Shown here: piece after piece, positions 50,073 to 62,285 of the stretch
How the letters are laid out: each line of letters opens with the position of its first letter
How positions within the stretch are numbered: position 1 is the stretch's first letter
From: Talinum fruticosum
Lineage: Eukaryota > Streptophyta > Magnoliopsida > Caryophyllales > Talinaceae
DNA: 64,000 bases
Reading direction: 5' to 3'
Assembly: GCA_021018815.1 (NCBI GenBank)
Contig: JAITYX010000090.1
Span: 1,763,501 to 1,827,500, forward strand
The notes under the pieces: model-generated
The model's database searches: none
What the model was told of the DNA's origin: nothing
The model's input: only the letters and a program-made list of their open reading frames with translations
Position numbers and translations under genes: made by a program

Positions 50073-50501
50073 CTCCCTCTTACCCTCTCCTGTAATGGGC
50101 CGATTGACCTAATTCACTTCTTCGGCCCAATTCCCGTTAGCACCTATCTTAATCCAACTTACTCATCTTCACTATTTTCTAATCCTCCAAGCTTATTATT
50201 ATCTTTCTCATAAAGCTTATCTTAATCTAGGAATTTTATATTTAGTAATATTAAGTTTACAAAAATTATATTAATTTCATTTGTATAAGGATTTAAAATT
50301 CAAAATAAATTAATTATATAAGAAGGTTAATGTTTAGGATAATTAATCTAAACATGATCGACTAAGGCCACTAGCTGTTGATAAAATTTAATTTATAGAA
50401 ATGATAATTGTTAGTTATCTTCTAAGTCATTAAAATTTACAAAGTATAATCGTGCATCATCGTTGTCACCATCCGGTTCCTGCATTTTAAACAACATTGA
50501 C

Positions 50502-50548
<47 letters not shown>

Positions 50549-50559
50549 TGTGTGTGTGT
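50502..50559. repeat. Compound microsatellite (TA)n(CA)n(TG)n
   Basis: TA, then CA, then TG runs; the CA-to-TG switch makes a perfect palindrome around CACATGTG. Confidence 0.9.
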
Positions 50560-50653
50560 AATATGAAAATATTTGGAAATTTGAAATGCACGCACTCATG
50601 CTAATCTTGAATGTATTTAAAGTTAATTATTTTCTTAGGGACGGGTTGTTACA

Positions 50654-51530
50654 ATAATAGTTTTTACATTCAGTACATGTATGCCCATGTATACCACGTA
50701 TCTTGCATAAAATTACAGCCTCAAATAATGAACTAAAAGAACCCGCTTGGGAGGAAATTATGGTCATCTTTTCCATCTTTGATGCTAATGCATCGAGCTT
50801 ACTTGATAATAAGGCCACAACGTCAACTTCATCTTTCCCTTCTGTCTTGGATATTGTCCTTTAGCTACCCCAATGGTAACTGTTAACAACCATGCCCTCA
50901 ATAAGATATTTTGCCTCACTTTCCCCTTAGCCATGAGGACACCTTATGCAACTACATCTGTAGACATTTGAATCTAGGGAGATAAACCATTATAAAAGGT
51001 TTACAAGAGTATCCACTCGGAATACCATGATGAGAACATTTCTTCTGGAGGTCCTTGTAATGTTCCCAAGCATCATAAAGTAACTTTTCATCGTCTAAGC
51101 AGAAAGTGGAGATGGTGCTCCGCAATTTGGTTGTCTTGCTAGGGGAAAGAACTTGGCCATGAATGCCTTTGGCAGAGATTTCCAAGTGGCATATTTGTAG
51201 GATCCTCATTAAGTAACCAATCTTTGGCTTTATCCTTTAGAGAGAAAGGAAAAAGCTTTAGACAGATGGCTTCGTCGGTGAAATTGTTCATCTTGATGGT
51301 GCCACACTTTTCGAGAAAAGAGTTGATGTGTCGGATGACATTTTTAGTTGGAAGTCCTCCGAATACATCTTACCGCATAAAAGGTATGAATGACATCCTC
51401 GGCTCGAAACCCTTAGTATCCACAGTAGGCTCAACATAGCCGAGAATGCCCCGGATGCACTAGGGAAGGCATAGTCCTCTAGTGGTCTCGGTTGTGATCC
51501 ATCTTCCTCCATACGTATACCTATCTTCTT
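50654..51530 (-). pseudogene. Gypsy gag relic
   Basis: Minus strand from about 51512: RPLEDYAFPSASGA, then, after shifts, FSLKDKAKDWL, TKLRSTISTFCLDDEKLLYD, AWEHYKDLQKKCSHHGIP, and a SKLDALASKMEKMT coiled segment before a Cys-containing CKIRGIHGHTCTEC stretch (degenerate zinc knuckle). This is the order of plant Ty3/gypsy Gag (Retrotrans_gag). Multiple frameshifts. Confidence 0.7.
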
Positions 51531-51774
51531 TACCTTCTCACTGCTCCTTTGATTGCTCTTGCTGTTGCTTCAATTTTAGGGTCGAACGGGACAAGCTATC
51601 GATCTCATCGACACCTCCAATGCATATAGACATAAGAAATATACCAAGCGTAAATAGGTTCAAGTAGAGTTAATCAAGTAATAAATGGTTTAGAAGAAAA
51701 ACAGAAAAACCTAGCCTCAAGTCTTGAAGCGAAGTTTGTAGTTAAATAAAACAGAGTTGACACCAGAAAACTTA

Positions 51775-52633
51775 TTGAGAAAATACCGCAAGCGCACAGT
51801 GTAGCTGTAGCTAGCAACCGACAAGTACGGGCCGTGTTCATGAATAACTCACTTTCGAACATCAAAATTCACTTAAAAACTCTAATCTAAGAAAACTTAG
51901 TTCGTCAAAGGTTGTTTGATGACTAAAACCAAATAATTACTAAATAATTGTATGAGAAATCGAATGATATAAATCCTTAGATTGCGCTAATCACATTATC
52001 ATGCCTAAAATCACAACAAAATTCCGCTTGATACTTGTCTATGCTTGCAATTTAGAAGGATAAAATGCACATTAAGCTTATCTTTGCCTACTTTCGAAGG
52101 TAAAGACTAATCTTGCTCATTTTACTCACCTACTTTCGTGGGATTAACAAAGAACAAAATTACAAGATATGCATCTCAAAGTCTTCGATTTAAAACCTTA
52201 GTTATTTTCATATCAAAGTTCTAATCGGTCACAAAGTCACTCTAGGTAAAGGTTCCATCTTTCAATGTTCACTAAACCCAAATAAGATTGGATGACTTTT
52301 CTTTCGAGATTTTCATCGAACAAGTGGTGAGCGAAGCGAATTCTAAACAAACAAGCACGGAACAACTCAATTGGGTACCTGGTTTGGTAGTTTTAGGTGT
52401 TTTTTCTTCCTTCCTTTTATGACCGAACCTTTCTCTTCATCATCTTTCATCATGTTCACCTCAAATCTGCCTTATTGAAGCTCAAATACCTGTAATAAAG
52501 TGATTTACGAGTTTGGGTGATGATTAAGAGGAAATGAATGAAAATCAACCCAAAATCAAACATATATGCTCAAAATTATCATGGATTTGGGTGAAATGTT
52601 GCTGTAAAAAGTGGTAAATACGAGGTTCAATAG
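51775..52633 (-). repeat. Gypsy LTR, right (5') copy, internally deleted
   Basis: Direct repeat of 43246-44498. Sequence matching about 43760-44280 of the left copy is absent, the two flanks being joined near 52378. Confidence 0.6.
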
Positions 52634-52639
52634 CCAAAA

Positions 52640-53160
52640 TTAGAGATCAGATGTGAGAGAACCAGATCTGCCAAGAGAAAGAGGAATAATGGCATTAACT
52701 ATTCTGATTTACTTATACGAAATGAAGAAACAAAGATGGAGATGACTAGTTGATCACTAAGAAGAGGAGAAGAATAGGGGGTCGATGGAGGGGGCAGTGG
52801 CAGCAGTGATAGCAAGCTCTTTGAGGCTTAAGTGTGGTGGTGGCGGAAAGTAAGGAGGCGACGAGGGAGGACTGTGACTGAGGAGGGCTTATGTGACAGG
52901 CAATCGCGGATAGTTGGGCTAAAGAGAAGAGAGCGAGAGCCAATGGGAGACAAGAAGATAGTGTGCCCTAGAGAGGGGAGCAGTGAGAAAGGAGAGACAC
53001 GAAAGGAAAGGAGAACGAGATGAGTGACTGAGATGAGAGATTGAGAGTGAGGAGGCTAAAAGGAGAGAGACTAAGAGTGGAGAGTATGAGCGACTTGGGG
53101 GAGGGGGTGAGAGGGGCATTAATGAGTAGCTTTTATAGTAAGGGTTTGGAGGTGCTAATA
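52640..53160. other. Purine/GC-rich tract of unknown origin
   Basis: Composition changes sharply to GAGAGG/GGAGG-rich DNA. Apparent frames are low-complexity (Ser/Pro/Leu on the minus strand). Resembles the leader of the solo LTR in style; may be another transposon leader. Confidence 0.35.
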
Positions 53161-53509
53161 TTAAAAAGTACCCTCTGTAGTAATACTACGAAAAATTATA
53201 AATTGAATTTTTAAAAAAATAAAAAATAAAAATTCATTTGATCCGTGGTGTTTTTACAAATTCCACGTGGTGAATGTAAAATTTAAAAATTCAAATAGTA
53301 CCCTCATATTTTTGACAAAATCTGATCCAACATTTACCGTTAAATTTGACTATAAACTTATGAGCTGTCATTCTTTAGGGTATTTCATACAAAATATTTA
53401 AATTCCAAATAGTACCCTTATATGCATGTGTAGACAATTAAAGAGAGAGAGATTAGGATCCGCGAATAGGGTTAAACAAAGAAATATAATGGTCATTTGT
53501 TCATTTCAA

Positions 53510-54204
<695 letters not shown>

Positions 54205-54572
54205 ATCATTGTGAAAGCATATGGCTAAAAAGATGATTCACATTATGAGTAGTAACTTTTTTTATTTTAATACATGATAATACAATAATTAAACCAAGAC
54301 AAAACACATGAAAAGTGTATTGTGGTAAGATATTTATTATTTTGCTTTCATAATCCAATTATTCCATGTTATCTAGTCCATTTCTCCAATGCACTTTTAA
54401 TTTCACTACCGAAAAAAAAAGTTTGGTGTGGAAACTAGGATTACATACAACACTGTTGTTATCAATTGAACTAGGAAGCTCAATAATCAAGAATCTATTC
54501 AAGATCTGAATTCAAAATCATTAAAATCATTGAAGCGAAAAATTTCATATCTCGTTTTGTGTAAAATTACAG

Positions 54573-55135
54573 AATCTTTTTTGACACAACTGCTGGAGAC
54601 ACATCCTGGATTTATAACAGAACTTGACAATGATGGATTTACTGTCCTACACAGTTGGATAGAGATTGGTCAATGTTGGCCATTCAAATACATGATAAAG
54701 AGGGACGACATTAACCCCCAGTTGAAGAGCACCTTTAAGGACCTTTTATACTTGTCCGATATTAACAGAAGTTTCCCACTACATCTAGCTGCTGTTTCCA
54801 CCTTTGAACAAGTTATGGTGGATTTTGTGAAACTCCTTCTCGATACTTCTTATCCAACGCCCCCCAGTTTGCGGGTTTATGGTCCCAGAAAGACAAGAAT
54901 AATGATACTCCTCTAGGATTGGCTATATGTAATAGACACGAAAAACTTGCATTGCTTTTCTTGTCAATGGATAAGATACTATATCATCCAGAAGCAGATC
55001 TTCTATTCAAGGCAATAGAGTATGAGTGCCATGGAGTTGTCAAGTTCTTATTGGAATGGACAGCTCAATGTGGCAATAAGAAATTTCTTACATCAAACGA
55101 CTGCAACGTCTTACACCTTGCATGGAAATCCACAG
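54573..55135 (+). pseudogene. Unit 4 exon 3, one frameshift
   Basis: Acceptor AATTACAG at 54572; donor CACAG|GTATGA at 55135. Reads ESFLTQLLETHPGFITELD, FTVLHSWIEIGQCWPFKYM and FPLHLAAVSTFEQVMVDFV. A C-run at about 54863 is one base short; after it the frame resumes as NDTPLGLAICNRHEKLALLF and YECHGVVKFLLEW. 563 bp instead of 564. Confidence 0.75.
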
Positions 55136-55260
55136 GTATGAAAAACTCTTGTGTCTGATTCTCTTCATTACTATCGGGAATCGAACTATTGTTGCTCAAG
55201 TGATGTTTCTATTTACTTCAAATGTTATTCTAATAGCTCGAGTGTCCATGCATATTGCAG

Positions 55261-55771
55261 AAGAAAATGGCAAATTGATAGTTGAAAATTGGCCTGAGCT
55301 CATAAATGAGGACGACAACAGGGGAAGAAGCCTCTAGAAAGAGCGTCAGAAGCAGGAACAACATGGCTTGTGGAACTAATCCTACAAAAGGACCGCTCCT
55401 CTCTCATAAAGGCTCCCTTAGCTTGGGTAGAAGCATGCAAGAATGGTCATGTATCCACTATCCTTGCCTTTACCAAGAAAAGCCCTTATTTCAGGTATAT
55501 TTGTCGAGAACATCAAGAAACCCCTCTACACCATCTTGAAAAAGTGGGTTACGAGGAACTACAAGAACTTGTCAAAAATCACTTCATAAAGGAACTGAAG
55601 AATACAAGAAACCGTAATGGTGAAACACCTCTTCATACAGCAATAAGACGTGAGAACAAGGACTTGACAGAAGCGTTGCTTACTACAGATGGAGTCGATT
55701 GGAATATCAAAGACAACAGCAGAAAAAGTGCAAAGGATTTGCTTAAAGAAAAATGTACAAATCCAGCATGG
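55261..55771 (+). pseudogene. Unit 4 exon 4, one frameshift
   Basis: Acceptor TATTGCAG at 55260; donor GCATGG|GTTAGT. Starts EENGKLIVENWPELINEDDN. One base is missing in a GGGGAAGAAG stretch near 55328, then PLERASEAGTTWLVELIL, APLAWVEACKNGHVSTILAF and GETPLHTAIRRENKDLTEAL follow in frame. 511 bp instead of 512. Confidence 0.75.
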
Positions 55772-56329
55772 GTTAGTTCTCTATAATTAAGCAACCAGTC
55801 CCCAATTGGTTCCGTGGATATACATTTTATACATAAAATTAGGCTTACAAATTACACTAACATAAAAGGCCCATATAAAATATATATATACACTGTTAAA
55901 TGTATACCTGCCTCTACGAGAAACTTGTCAAACCTGGTCACCTATGACCAATTTGTCGAAAAATTTTCTTATATTGGTACATTCAAGTTTGGGTAATTAT
56001 TTATGTAATTCACTAATTTCGGATAAATATTTATGAGTTCATGTAGGTTTGTTGAATATTTTTATAATCAGTTCTGATAAAACTTGTAATTCTGGAGAAA
56101 AAAATGATGTGGCAACTTAAAATGACTGATATATCCTCAGTTATGTGATTTTCCTACATGAAGAAAACTGACACATCACTTTTTGCCCAAAATTACACAT
56201 TTTATGCCGGAGTTGGTTTCTAAAAATATTTAACCAAATTTAAATGGATCCTGAAATATTTATCTACAATTAGTGAATCACATAAATAATTACCCAAACC
56301 TAAATGGACGACCAGTAAGTAAACTTTTC

Positions 56330-56460
56330 TACTCACTATGGATGACGTGGATCGAAATATAAAGGACAATGACCATAGGACTACAATATATTTGCCACAA
56401 GAATTGTGTGACCGAGATCATGAATGGGTAAGTTCTAATTATCAATTCTTGGTTTGAATT
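56330..56460 (+). pseudogene. Second exon-4 3' end, unit 2 type
   Basis: CTACTCACTATGGATGACGT through TCATGAATGG|GTAAGTTC closely matches 18190-18330 of unit 2, including the donor and the start of intron 4. It lies 560 bp past the exon 4 donor at 55771, marking the crossover in this recombinant copy. Its frame has changes such as ATGGAT to ATATAT. Confidence 0.75.
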
Positions 56461-56744
56461 CTTGTGGATCGTATTCGAGTTTACCTTTGCATATTCAAGT
56501 TTAACCATGAATTGCAAACAAACTCCTAGTTCAATTATTCTAAATACACCAATGATAAGTGTACTAAATTGATACTATACTATTATGTGAATTAACAAAC
56601 ACCTAGGTCGGTTTCAACTTTTTCAAGAGGTTCTATGAACATCTTTCACCTGAAAGTCAACTATTCAATCTTTAAAAAATATATGTGGGGGATATCAGTG
56701 TGAATTGTAATTTGGTATATTACAACTCAATTTTTTAAATGCAG

Positions 56745-57282
56745 AAGCAGATGTGTGACGTAATTGGAGTTGATCCGACATTACGAACAACATACATCCA
56801 ACTAAAGACGGATTTAACAAATATGCGGGACATAATATCACTTGTAGCTGCTCTTTTGGCGACTATTACTTTCACTGCCGGATTCACATTGCCTGGTGGA
56901 CTTCACGATAATAGTGGAGAAGCAATTTTGGTAAAAAGGCAGCATTTTTAGTTTTCTTGATAGCAGATGGATATGCAATGTGCTGCTCAATGTTGGTCTT
57001 ATTCTGCATTATATGGTCTATGGTGTGCGAGCATGATAGGTCATCACTACTCATTGATCGCAGCCTGGTGTTGCTAAAGCAATCTCTCTATGGCACCTTA
57101 CTAGCATTTATGACCGCAGTCTATGTTGTCATACATCGCCAATCACTATGGGCAGCCATTGTTATTTTTGTCATGTGCTCTCTGGTAGTAGTTACAGCTA
57201 ATAGAAGCATTCTATACGTGGTGATTTCCAAGATCCCCGCAGCTGACAAGGACTATCTGCAATGGCTTTGTTGTTGGAAGGG
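56745..57282 (+). pseudogene. Unit 4 exon 5: PGG domain, one frameshift
   Basis: Acceptor AAATGCAG at 56744; donor AAGGG|GTAAGC at 57282. RTTYIQLKTDLTNMRDIISL, TFTAGFTLPGG and SGEAILVK are open. At 56934 GTAAAAAGG replaces the GTGAAAAAGG of unit 2, a one-base loss that creates a stop. The membrane segments that follow (IADGYAMCCSMLVLF, YGTLLAFMTAVYVVI) continue in the next frame. Confidence 0.82.
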
Positions 57283-57363
57283 GTAAGCTCTCTTAAGTTT
57301 GAATATGTCCTCCCTTTTGTTTGTAAGCTGAAGGTGTAATTGTTTAAGCTTCTTATACTACAG

Positions 57364-57505
57364 TTTCAGGAGAAAGCAAAAGGCAACATCTCGCAGTATT
57401 CAAAATGAAGCTCAGGAAAGAACACTACTCAACAATCATGGTCAAGATGAGGAGGAAGCAACTCTCACTGAGCAAAACGAATCACGACTTGATTCAATTG
57501 TCTAG
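57364..57505 (+). CDS. Unit 4 exon 6: polar tail
   Basis: Acceptor CTACAG at 57363 with a second TTTCAG acceptor six bases on. 47 codons to TAG at 57503-57505, near-identical to 19109-19250. Confidence 0.7.
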
Positions 57506-57554
57506 ATCAAGTATCCTAAGGGAATCAAAGCTTATATAGTAGCAAAGGTTGCGG

Positions 57555-57815
57555 GTATACGATATTTGTTATTTAATTATATTACGTATTTTCTTTTCCA
57601 TAGGAATTAAATTTACATAATTACAAAATTGTTGTCATTGGTATAAACCTATTTTATTACTAATTTTACATAATTTGTAATTATTTATCTTTTTTTCAAT
57701 TAAAATTTATATTTATATAACGTCCAAGTCGTCTGTAAAATTAAAATAACAAAAGATGCTCGGGACTAATAAAATTTGGATCCAACTTGGCTAATCAAAT
57801 GAAATTATCAATTCA
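57555..57815 (+). repeat. Cluster-tail repeat, copy downstream of unit 4
   Basis: Matches 22490-22740 (TTGGATCCAACTTGG near the end). It lies 50 bp past exon 6, the likely ancestral position. Confidence 0.6.
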
Positions 57816-57844
57816 TGTCCAATATTGAGCATTACAAATGTGGT

Positions 57845-57946
57845 GGTGGTGGGACACATTATAGCACAGATCGAGTATATATATATATATATATGGTGGT
57901 GGGACACATTATAGCACAGATCGAGTATATATATATATATATATAT
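57845..57946. repeat. 50-bp tandem duplication with TA arrays
   Basis: GGTGGTGGGACACATTATAG, then CACAGATCGAG and a TA run, occurs twice in tandem. Confidence 0.9.
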
Positions 57947-57989
57947 TTTCATATAAAGCTTCTCATTTTATATGTTTTAACATATTTAC

Positions 57990-58115
57990 AGAGCATTGAA
58001 TTTGAATGGAGATTCCTCAAGATCAACAGGATTGTGTTCACTCCAGCTAATTTTTATCTATCTATTTTGTCACTAGATGATTGAAATGTGTTCACTCCGG
58101 CCAAGGCAAATCCTA
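57990..58115 (+). repeat. FLKINR repeat, copy 3
   Basis: Frame FEWRFLKINRIVFTPANFYL then ILSLDD and stop, as in 23428 and 30355. Truncated right after by the LTR-like copy g. Confidence 0.5.
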
Positions 58116-59413
58116 CGTGGAGTTGCATCAAGAAAACTCACTCAAATCCACTTTCATGTTTCATAACTAGTCTAAGTAATCTAACCACCTATTTTCATGA
58201 AATTAACCCAAATATACCATAAGATTAACAACCCTTGGATCTAGCTCAGGTTCGAGCTATTTTCATGCCAAAATCCCGACTATTCACTCTCCTACACTAA
58301 CAAATTGATCTCACCTTTCAGTGTAAGTCAATCACCCCAAAATATGGATGAAAACTCTTTCAAGTATTTCATCAAACACTTGACCAGAGGAATGTGAAAC
58401 CAATGGCGAGCTTCAAACACGACTTTGAGCAGCCAAATGAATCCAAGCAAATCGTCTAAGGTTCTCAATCAATTGAACCCTAGATCAATCAATTCACCAA
58501 ATCAACAAAAAAAATCTAATGGTAATTCACCTCAAAATTACATCAATCAATGAATCCAGAGACATACCTTGCCAACGGGAGGAAGAACAAGTGACAACAC
58601 AAACCAAAGCACACAGGAATGACAACCGAGACAGCACAAATATAAGGGGATGAAGTGAAGATGAAATATGTTTGTCTTTATAGAGACGAAAATTGAAACG
58701 AAACTGAGATAGATTTCGTTTCAATCGGAGACAAATCTTTTCGTTTCTAAATTTCGTTTCTATTAGGAACGAAAAATTTATTTCGTTTCTATTTTAGTTT
58801 CAAACAGAGACGAATACGTTTCATTTCTATTTTCATTTCTAAAATTGTGTTTTTTTTTCTTTGTAGTGAAATGACTTTATATAGAAGCAAAAATGCCCAA
58901 AAGCGCGATCGTGTATCTTTCTAGATGACATATGGAAAGAGACACGGGTATGTCAAAATAACACAGGCAGTGACATGGGCATGTCACTTTCTGGATTTCA
59001 AATTGAAAAGAGCCCTGAAAACAGCGCTGCCACGATTTGGGCATGGGCCGTGGGCAAGACCGTGGGACCTCTAATTGATCTCTTCTTCCTTTGATGTTCG
59101 TTGGGCAGCATCAGGACGTCTCGGGTAGCATGTATATGTGTTGGTTTGTACTCTTGGACGTGAATTGCTTGGACCTAGAGGCTTCAAAACTTAATCTCGA
59201 AAGCGAAGCTCATTGAAGGTAATGACAACTACTTGCCTTGCATAATCGTTTCCGATTTGTCTGTTATTCCGTCATTTTTGCTCCCTTTTTCATGACTCGT
59301 CGGGTTTAGCTTATTTCCTACCAAGGTAAATAAAATAAATAAAAATCCTAAAATTATATCATTTACGAGCCAAAAACAAGTGCTTGGAGGGCATATAAAA
59401 TACGTTGTTTACA
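58105..59413 (-). mobile_element. Solo-LTR-like repeat, subfamily I, copy g
   Basis: Best-preserved member with 20270-21960. The minus-strand start TGTAAACAACGTATTTTATA lies at 59413. It contains an inserted CACTA-like relic (58660-58867). Confidence 0.45.
58660..58867. mobile_element. CACTA-like miniature element in LTR copy g
   Basis: Repeats of GAAACGAAA/TTTCGTTTC and a right end CTTTGTAGTGAAATGAC. The left terminus (TTTATAGAGACGAAAATT) is incomplete. Confidence 0.35.
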
Positions 59414-60879
59414 CTCTGAATAATAAGTCAATTCGCAGCGCAGAGTACTGAAACCATATGTGTTTTGTACTTGTATTGAAATTGATCGAGATTGTAATAG
59501 TGAGTCGATGGCGCAAAAACATTGATAAAATTAATATTTTATAAATACATGTTGTTTTACTTGATTTTTAACCACTTATGTCCCTCAAGACACAACATTC
59601 TTCCTCCCAATTAATTAACATAATAAGAGTAACATGAAATTCTATCTCAAGATGTCGGGGAAGCTCGATGACAAATACTCATATTTTGATAATTTAGAAA
59701 ACTTGCTATAGTTTAAGATATGATTTAAATATATTTGTCGATAATAAGGCACAAATAGAAATGTTAGAAAGAGATTAAAATAAACAGTATTTGTAAAAGA
59801 AAATAAATAATAATGATTTGTCAATTGTACGAAAATCTTGATATACATGAATTTATTTGAAGTCCAACAAGCTTCACAGAAGATGAAATATTGAGTTTCT
59901 ATACCTTTAAATATAACACAAATTACGAACTTAAAGTACACAAATTATGAACTTGAAGGAATATAATTCATAACTTTTTATTTAATACTTCTTATTCTAC
60001 AATATATTTGAATCATATCGTAGGCATTTTCAATTATGAATATCAAGTATATATGTACTTGTTATATTTTTATTATATTAATTCACAATTTCTTAAGGTT
60101 TATTACATTACTCCAGTGTATAAGATGGATTCAGATTAGCACTAGCCAAATTGCTTTCTAAGAGAGTAAATTATTTTAATTTTTTTATAACTTTCTGCAA
60201 CAACCTTCACTGATTCATCTCTGATAATCAAATATATATAACGTTGTGGTGGGTAATTGTATGGAACAGATTATCTTGCTGGACCATAGATTTGTAAGTA
60301 CCAGATTTGCTTTCGTGTTCTACTCTAAAACTAGTGTATGTCTAATATTTTCTATTAAGGAGATATCACGAATAATTTTATAAACTATATCACATTTTAA
60401 AAAGAATTTTTATATGAAAAATAATTAGATAAAAATAATACGAATAATTTTTTAGGTGTGAGTGGTATAAACTTAGCCCTATTTAATGTCAAACTTAACA
60501 TTACAAAGTTATGTGAGTTAGAGATTCGGTGGAGCCACGGCAGATATGACATGACACTCTCTGATGTACACATAAATGGTGGAGTAATTTGCGGGCCCAT
60601 GCCAGGGCGGCTCTTAGTTGGATGAGCCTTCCGTCTTTGACTTTTTATAATATAATAATGCGTGATCAAGATCGATGAATTTTATATAAATCGATGAGCT
60701 GGCTGCTTCTCTGCTTCTTTTTAATTAAAGACCAAGTGGGCCATACTTTAATATAAATATTAGGATGATGCATCATTCATTAATCCATGATTTTTAGTAG
60801 GTATTTTTTAGTTGCTTTTTATGTGATTTATCGATGTCTTCTTGTTTGTTTAATCATCACTCACTAATTTTATAACATA
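59414..60879. other. Intergenic, nothing recognised
   Basis: AT-rich; frames at 59642-59941 and 60397-60669 (minus) show no domain. Confidence 0.4.
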
Positions 60880-61137
60880 TACTCCATCCATTTCAAAATA
60901 TATGTCATTTTTACTATATTTTTTCGTTTCATAATAATTTTTAGTTTTTAATTTCAATATTAATAACTAGTTTATTAATTTTGTTCTCATTAATTGCTTT
61001 ATTTCTCTCCTTTTCTCATTGATTTTCTTCATTTTCAATAAAATTACGGGTAGCTTGCTCTTTTAACATAAATTTAGTATTTTCTTAATACTTTCTCATA
61101 ACCTTAAAACGATAAGTATTTTGAAATGGAGGGAGTA
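60880..61137. mobile_element. Stowaway-type MITE 1
   Basis: TACTCCATCCATTTCAAAAT and, reversed, TACTCCCTCCATTTCAAAAT are inverted termini, with TA at both borders. About 255 bp, no ORF. Tc1/mariner-related. Confidence 0.8.
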
Positions 61138-61250
61138 TTGTAATATACATATGTTTATCTTTATTGGGACTTGTTTGTATTCACGTTGCCTCAATTATTG
61201 TACAAAACTAAACAGAGATAATCATCACTTACTAATTCGTTAACTAAACA

Positions 61251-61518
61251 CTCCCTCCGTTTCATAATATATGTCACTTTAACTAACTTTTCTTACTTCG
61301 TAATACTTCACTTTACAATTACAATGAGATATTAATTACTAGTTTACCAATTTTATCATTATTAATTGTCTTCTTTCTATTCTTTTTTTATTAATTTTTT
61401 TAATTTTCAATTAAATATATGGGTAATTTGATCTTTTAACATAAAAATTGTCATGAATTTTGTGTTCCCTGATATTCTCGCATAAACTTAAAACAACATG
61501 TATTTTAAAAATAAGGAG
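61251..61518. mobile_element. Stowaway-type MITE 2
   Basis: CTCCCTCCGTTTCATAATAT on the left and a decayed TTTTAAAAATAAGGAG on the right; interior related to MITE 1, same orientation, 114 bp away. Confidence 0.7.
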
Positions 61519-61989
61519 TACATCTGTTCAATAATTTCAAGAAACCAATGCAAGATTAATTAATATTAATACGACTTAAATCCGTCAACTAAAGAAGTCA
61601 ACGCTAGTTAAATAAATTTTAACCATATATGCGTTCCTATTTTATGTCCACCATTTATTTTTTTGTTTTTATTTAAATCAGACGTTATTTTTTAAAAACA
61701 AAGAAATGTTAATTCATTTGAGAAAAAATAATACAGAAAGGTAATGTTTGGTTTTTCTCTAATTCATCACTTTCCTCCACAAAATAAGTTCATGCATAAA
61801 AAAACAAAGAAAAAAATGGAGTATTCTTCTCCTCTAATCTCTTGTAGAAAGAAAAAACCTAGAATTTTGAATTATGCCCCCAGTCTTCAAATTGATTGTT
61901 CGAAATTCCAGGAAAGGAATTGTTTTGAGTTTAAGGAAAATTATTTTTGAAATGTATAAATCATCCTAATTAAATTTTATAAATAATTA

Positions 61990-62285
61990 ATTGGATTTTT
62001 AAAATTCATTGTTCAGCTGATTATTGTAAATTGACATGAGAGGATGTAAATAATTTTTCAAATATAAATAATGAATGAATATTTTTGTAAAAAAAATACG
62101 AAACACTACTTTTAAATGTGAAAAACTAATATTTTTAGCTTTTTAAAAATATTACGTGAAACACTTTAAACTACTGCAAACGTTAGTTAAACACTATGTT
62201 ATCAAACATTAATATTTGTTTTGTTAGAGTTTTAACTTGGTCAAAACACTAACGCTACTACAAATACGGTTGTCGAACATGGTCT
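61990..62285 (-). mobile_element. hAT-like MITE, family copy 3 (partial)
   Basis: Same orientation as 29705-30128: AAATTGACATGAGAGGATGT, AAAACACTAACGCTAC and right end TGTCGAACATGGTC. The left third is missing. Confidence 0.5.

Larger units (their letters stand above)
47821..50653 (-). mobile_element. Solo-LTR-like insertion in gag, 2.83 kb
   Basis: Plus-strand ends TGTAAAACCCC and GGGTTGTTACA form TG...CA inverted termini. The 5-bp duplication ATAAT flanks it (47816-47820 and 50654-50658). It carries no gag-pol. On the minus strand TATAAAAG (50065-50072) precedes a pyrimidine-rich, GC-rich leader, as expected for an LTR promoter and R/U5. Long LTRs starting TGTAACA-type are typical of plant chromovirus-like elements; the family is inferred. 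Proline-rich or glycine-rich frames at 49487-50041 are composition artefacts. Confidence 0.68.
43246..52633 (-). mobile_element. Decayed Ty3/gypsy retrotransposon, minus strand
   Basis: Direct repeats 43246-44498 and 51775-52633 frame it and behave as LTRs; the right copy has lost about 0.4 kb. On the minus strand, gag relics (51530-50654 and 47820-47590) are followed by an aspartic-protease region (47199-46600). Reverse transcriptase, RNase H and integrase are absent: only about 2.1 kb of non-coding sequence separates the protease from the left LTR. A 2.83-kb solo-LTR-like element splits gag. The minus-strand LTR begins TGTTGAACC. Confidence 0.65.
54573..57505 (+). pseudogene. Ankyrin/PGG exons 3-6 of unit 4 (recombinant 3' half)
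   Basis: Exons 54573-55135, 55261-55771, 56745-57282 and 57364-57505, all with GT-AG borders. Each of the first three is one base short of its phase-correct length. A second, partial exon-4 end (about 56330-56428) lies between exons 4 and 5. Exon 3-4 sequence diverges from units 1 and 2, whereas the segment from 56330 onward is nearly identical to unit 2. No start region lies within the preceding kilobases; the likely 5' half is at 33979-35537. Confidence 0.8.

Noticed and set aside
52746..53119. Ser/Leu/Pro-rich minus-strand and Arg-rich plus-strand frames
   Set aside because: Low-complexity GAGAGG tract; no conserved motif or splice structure.
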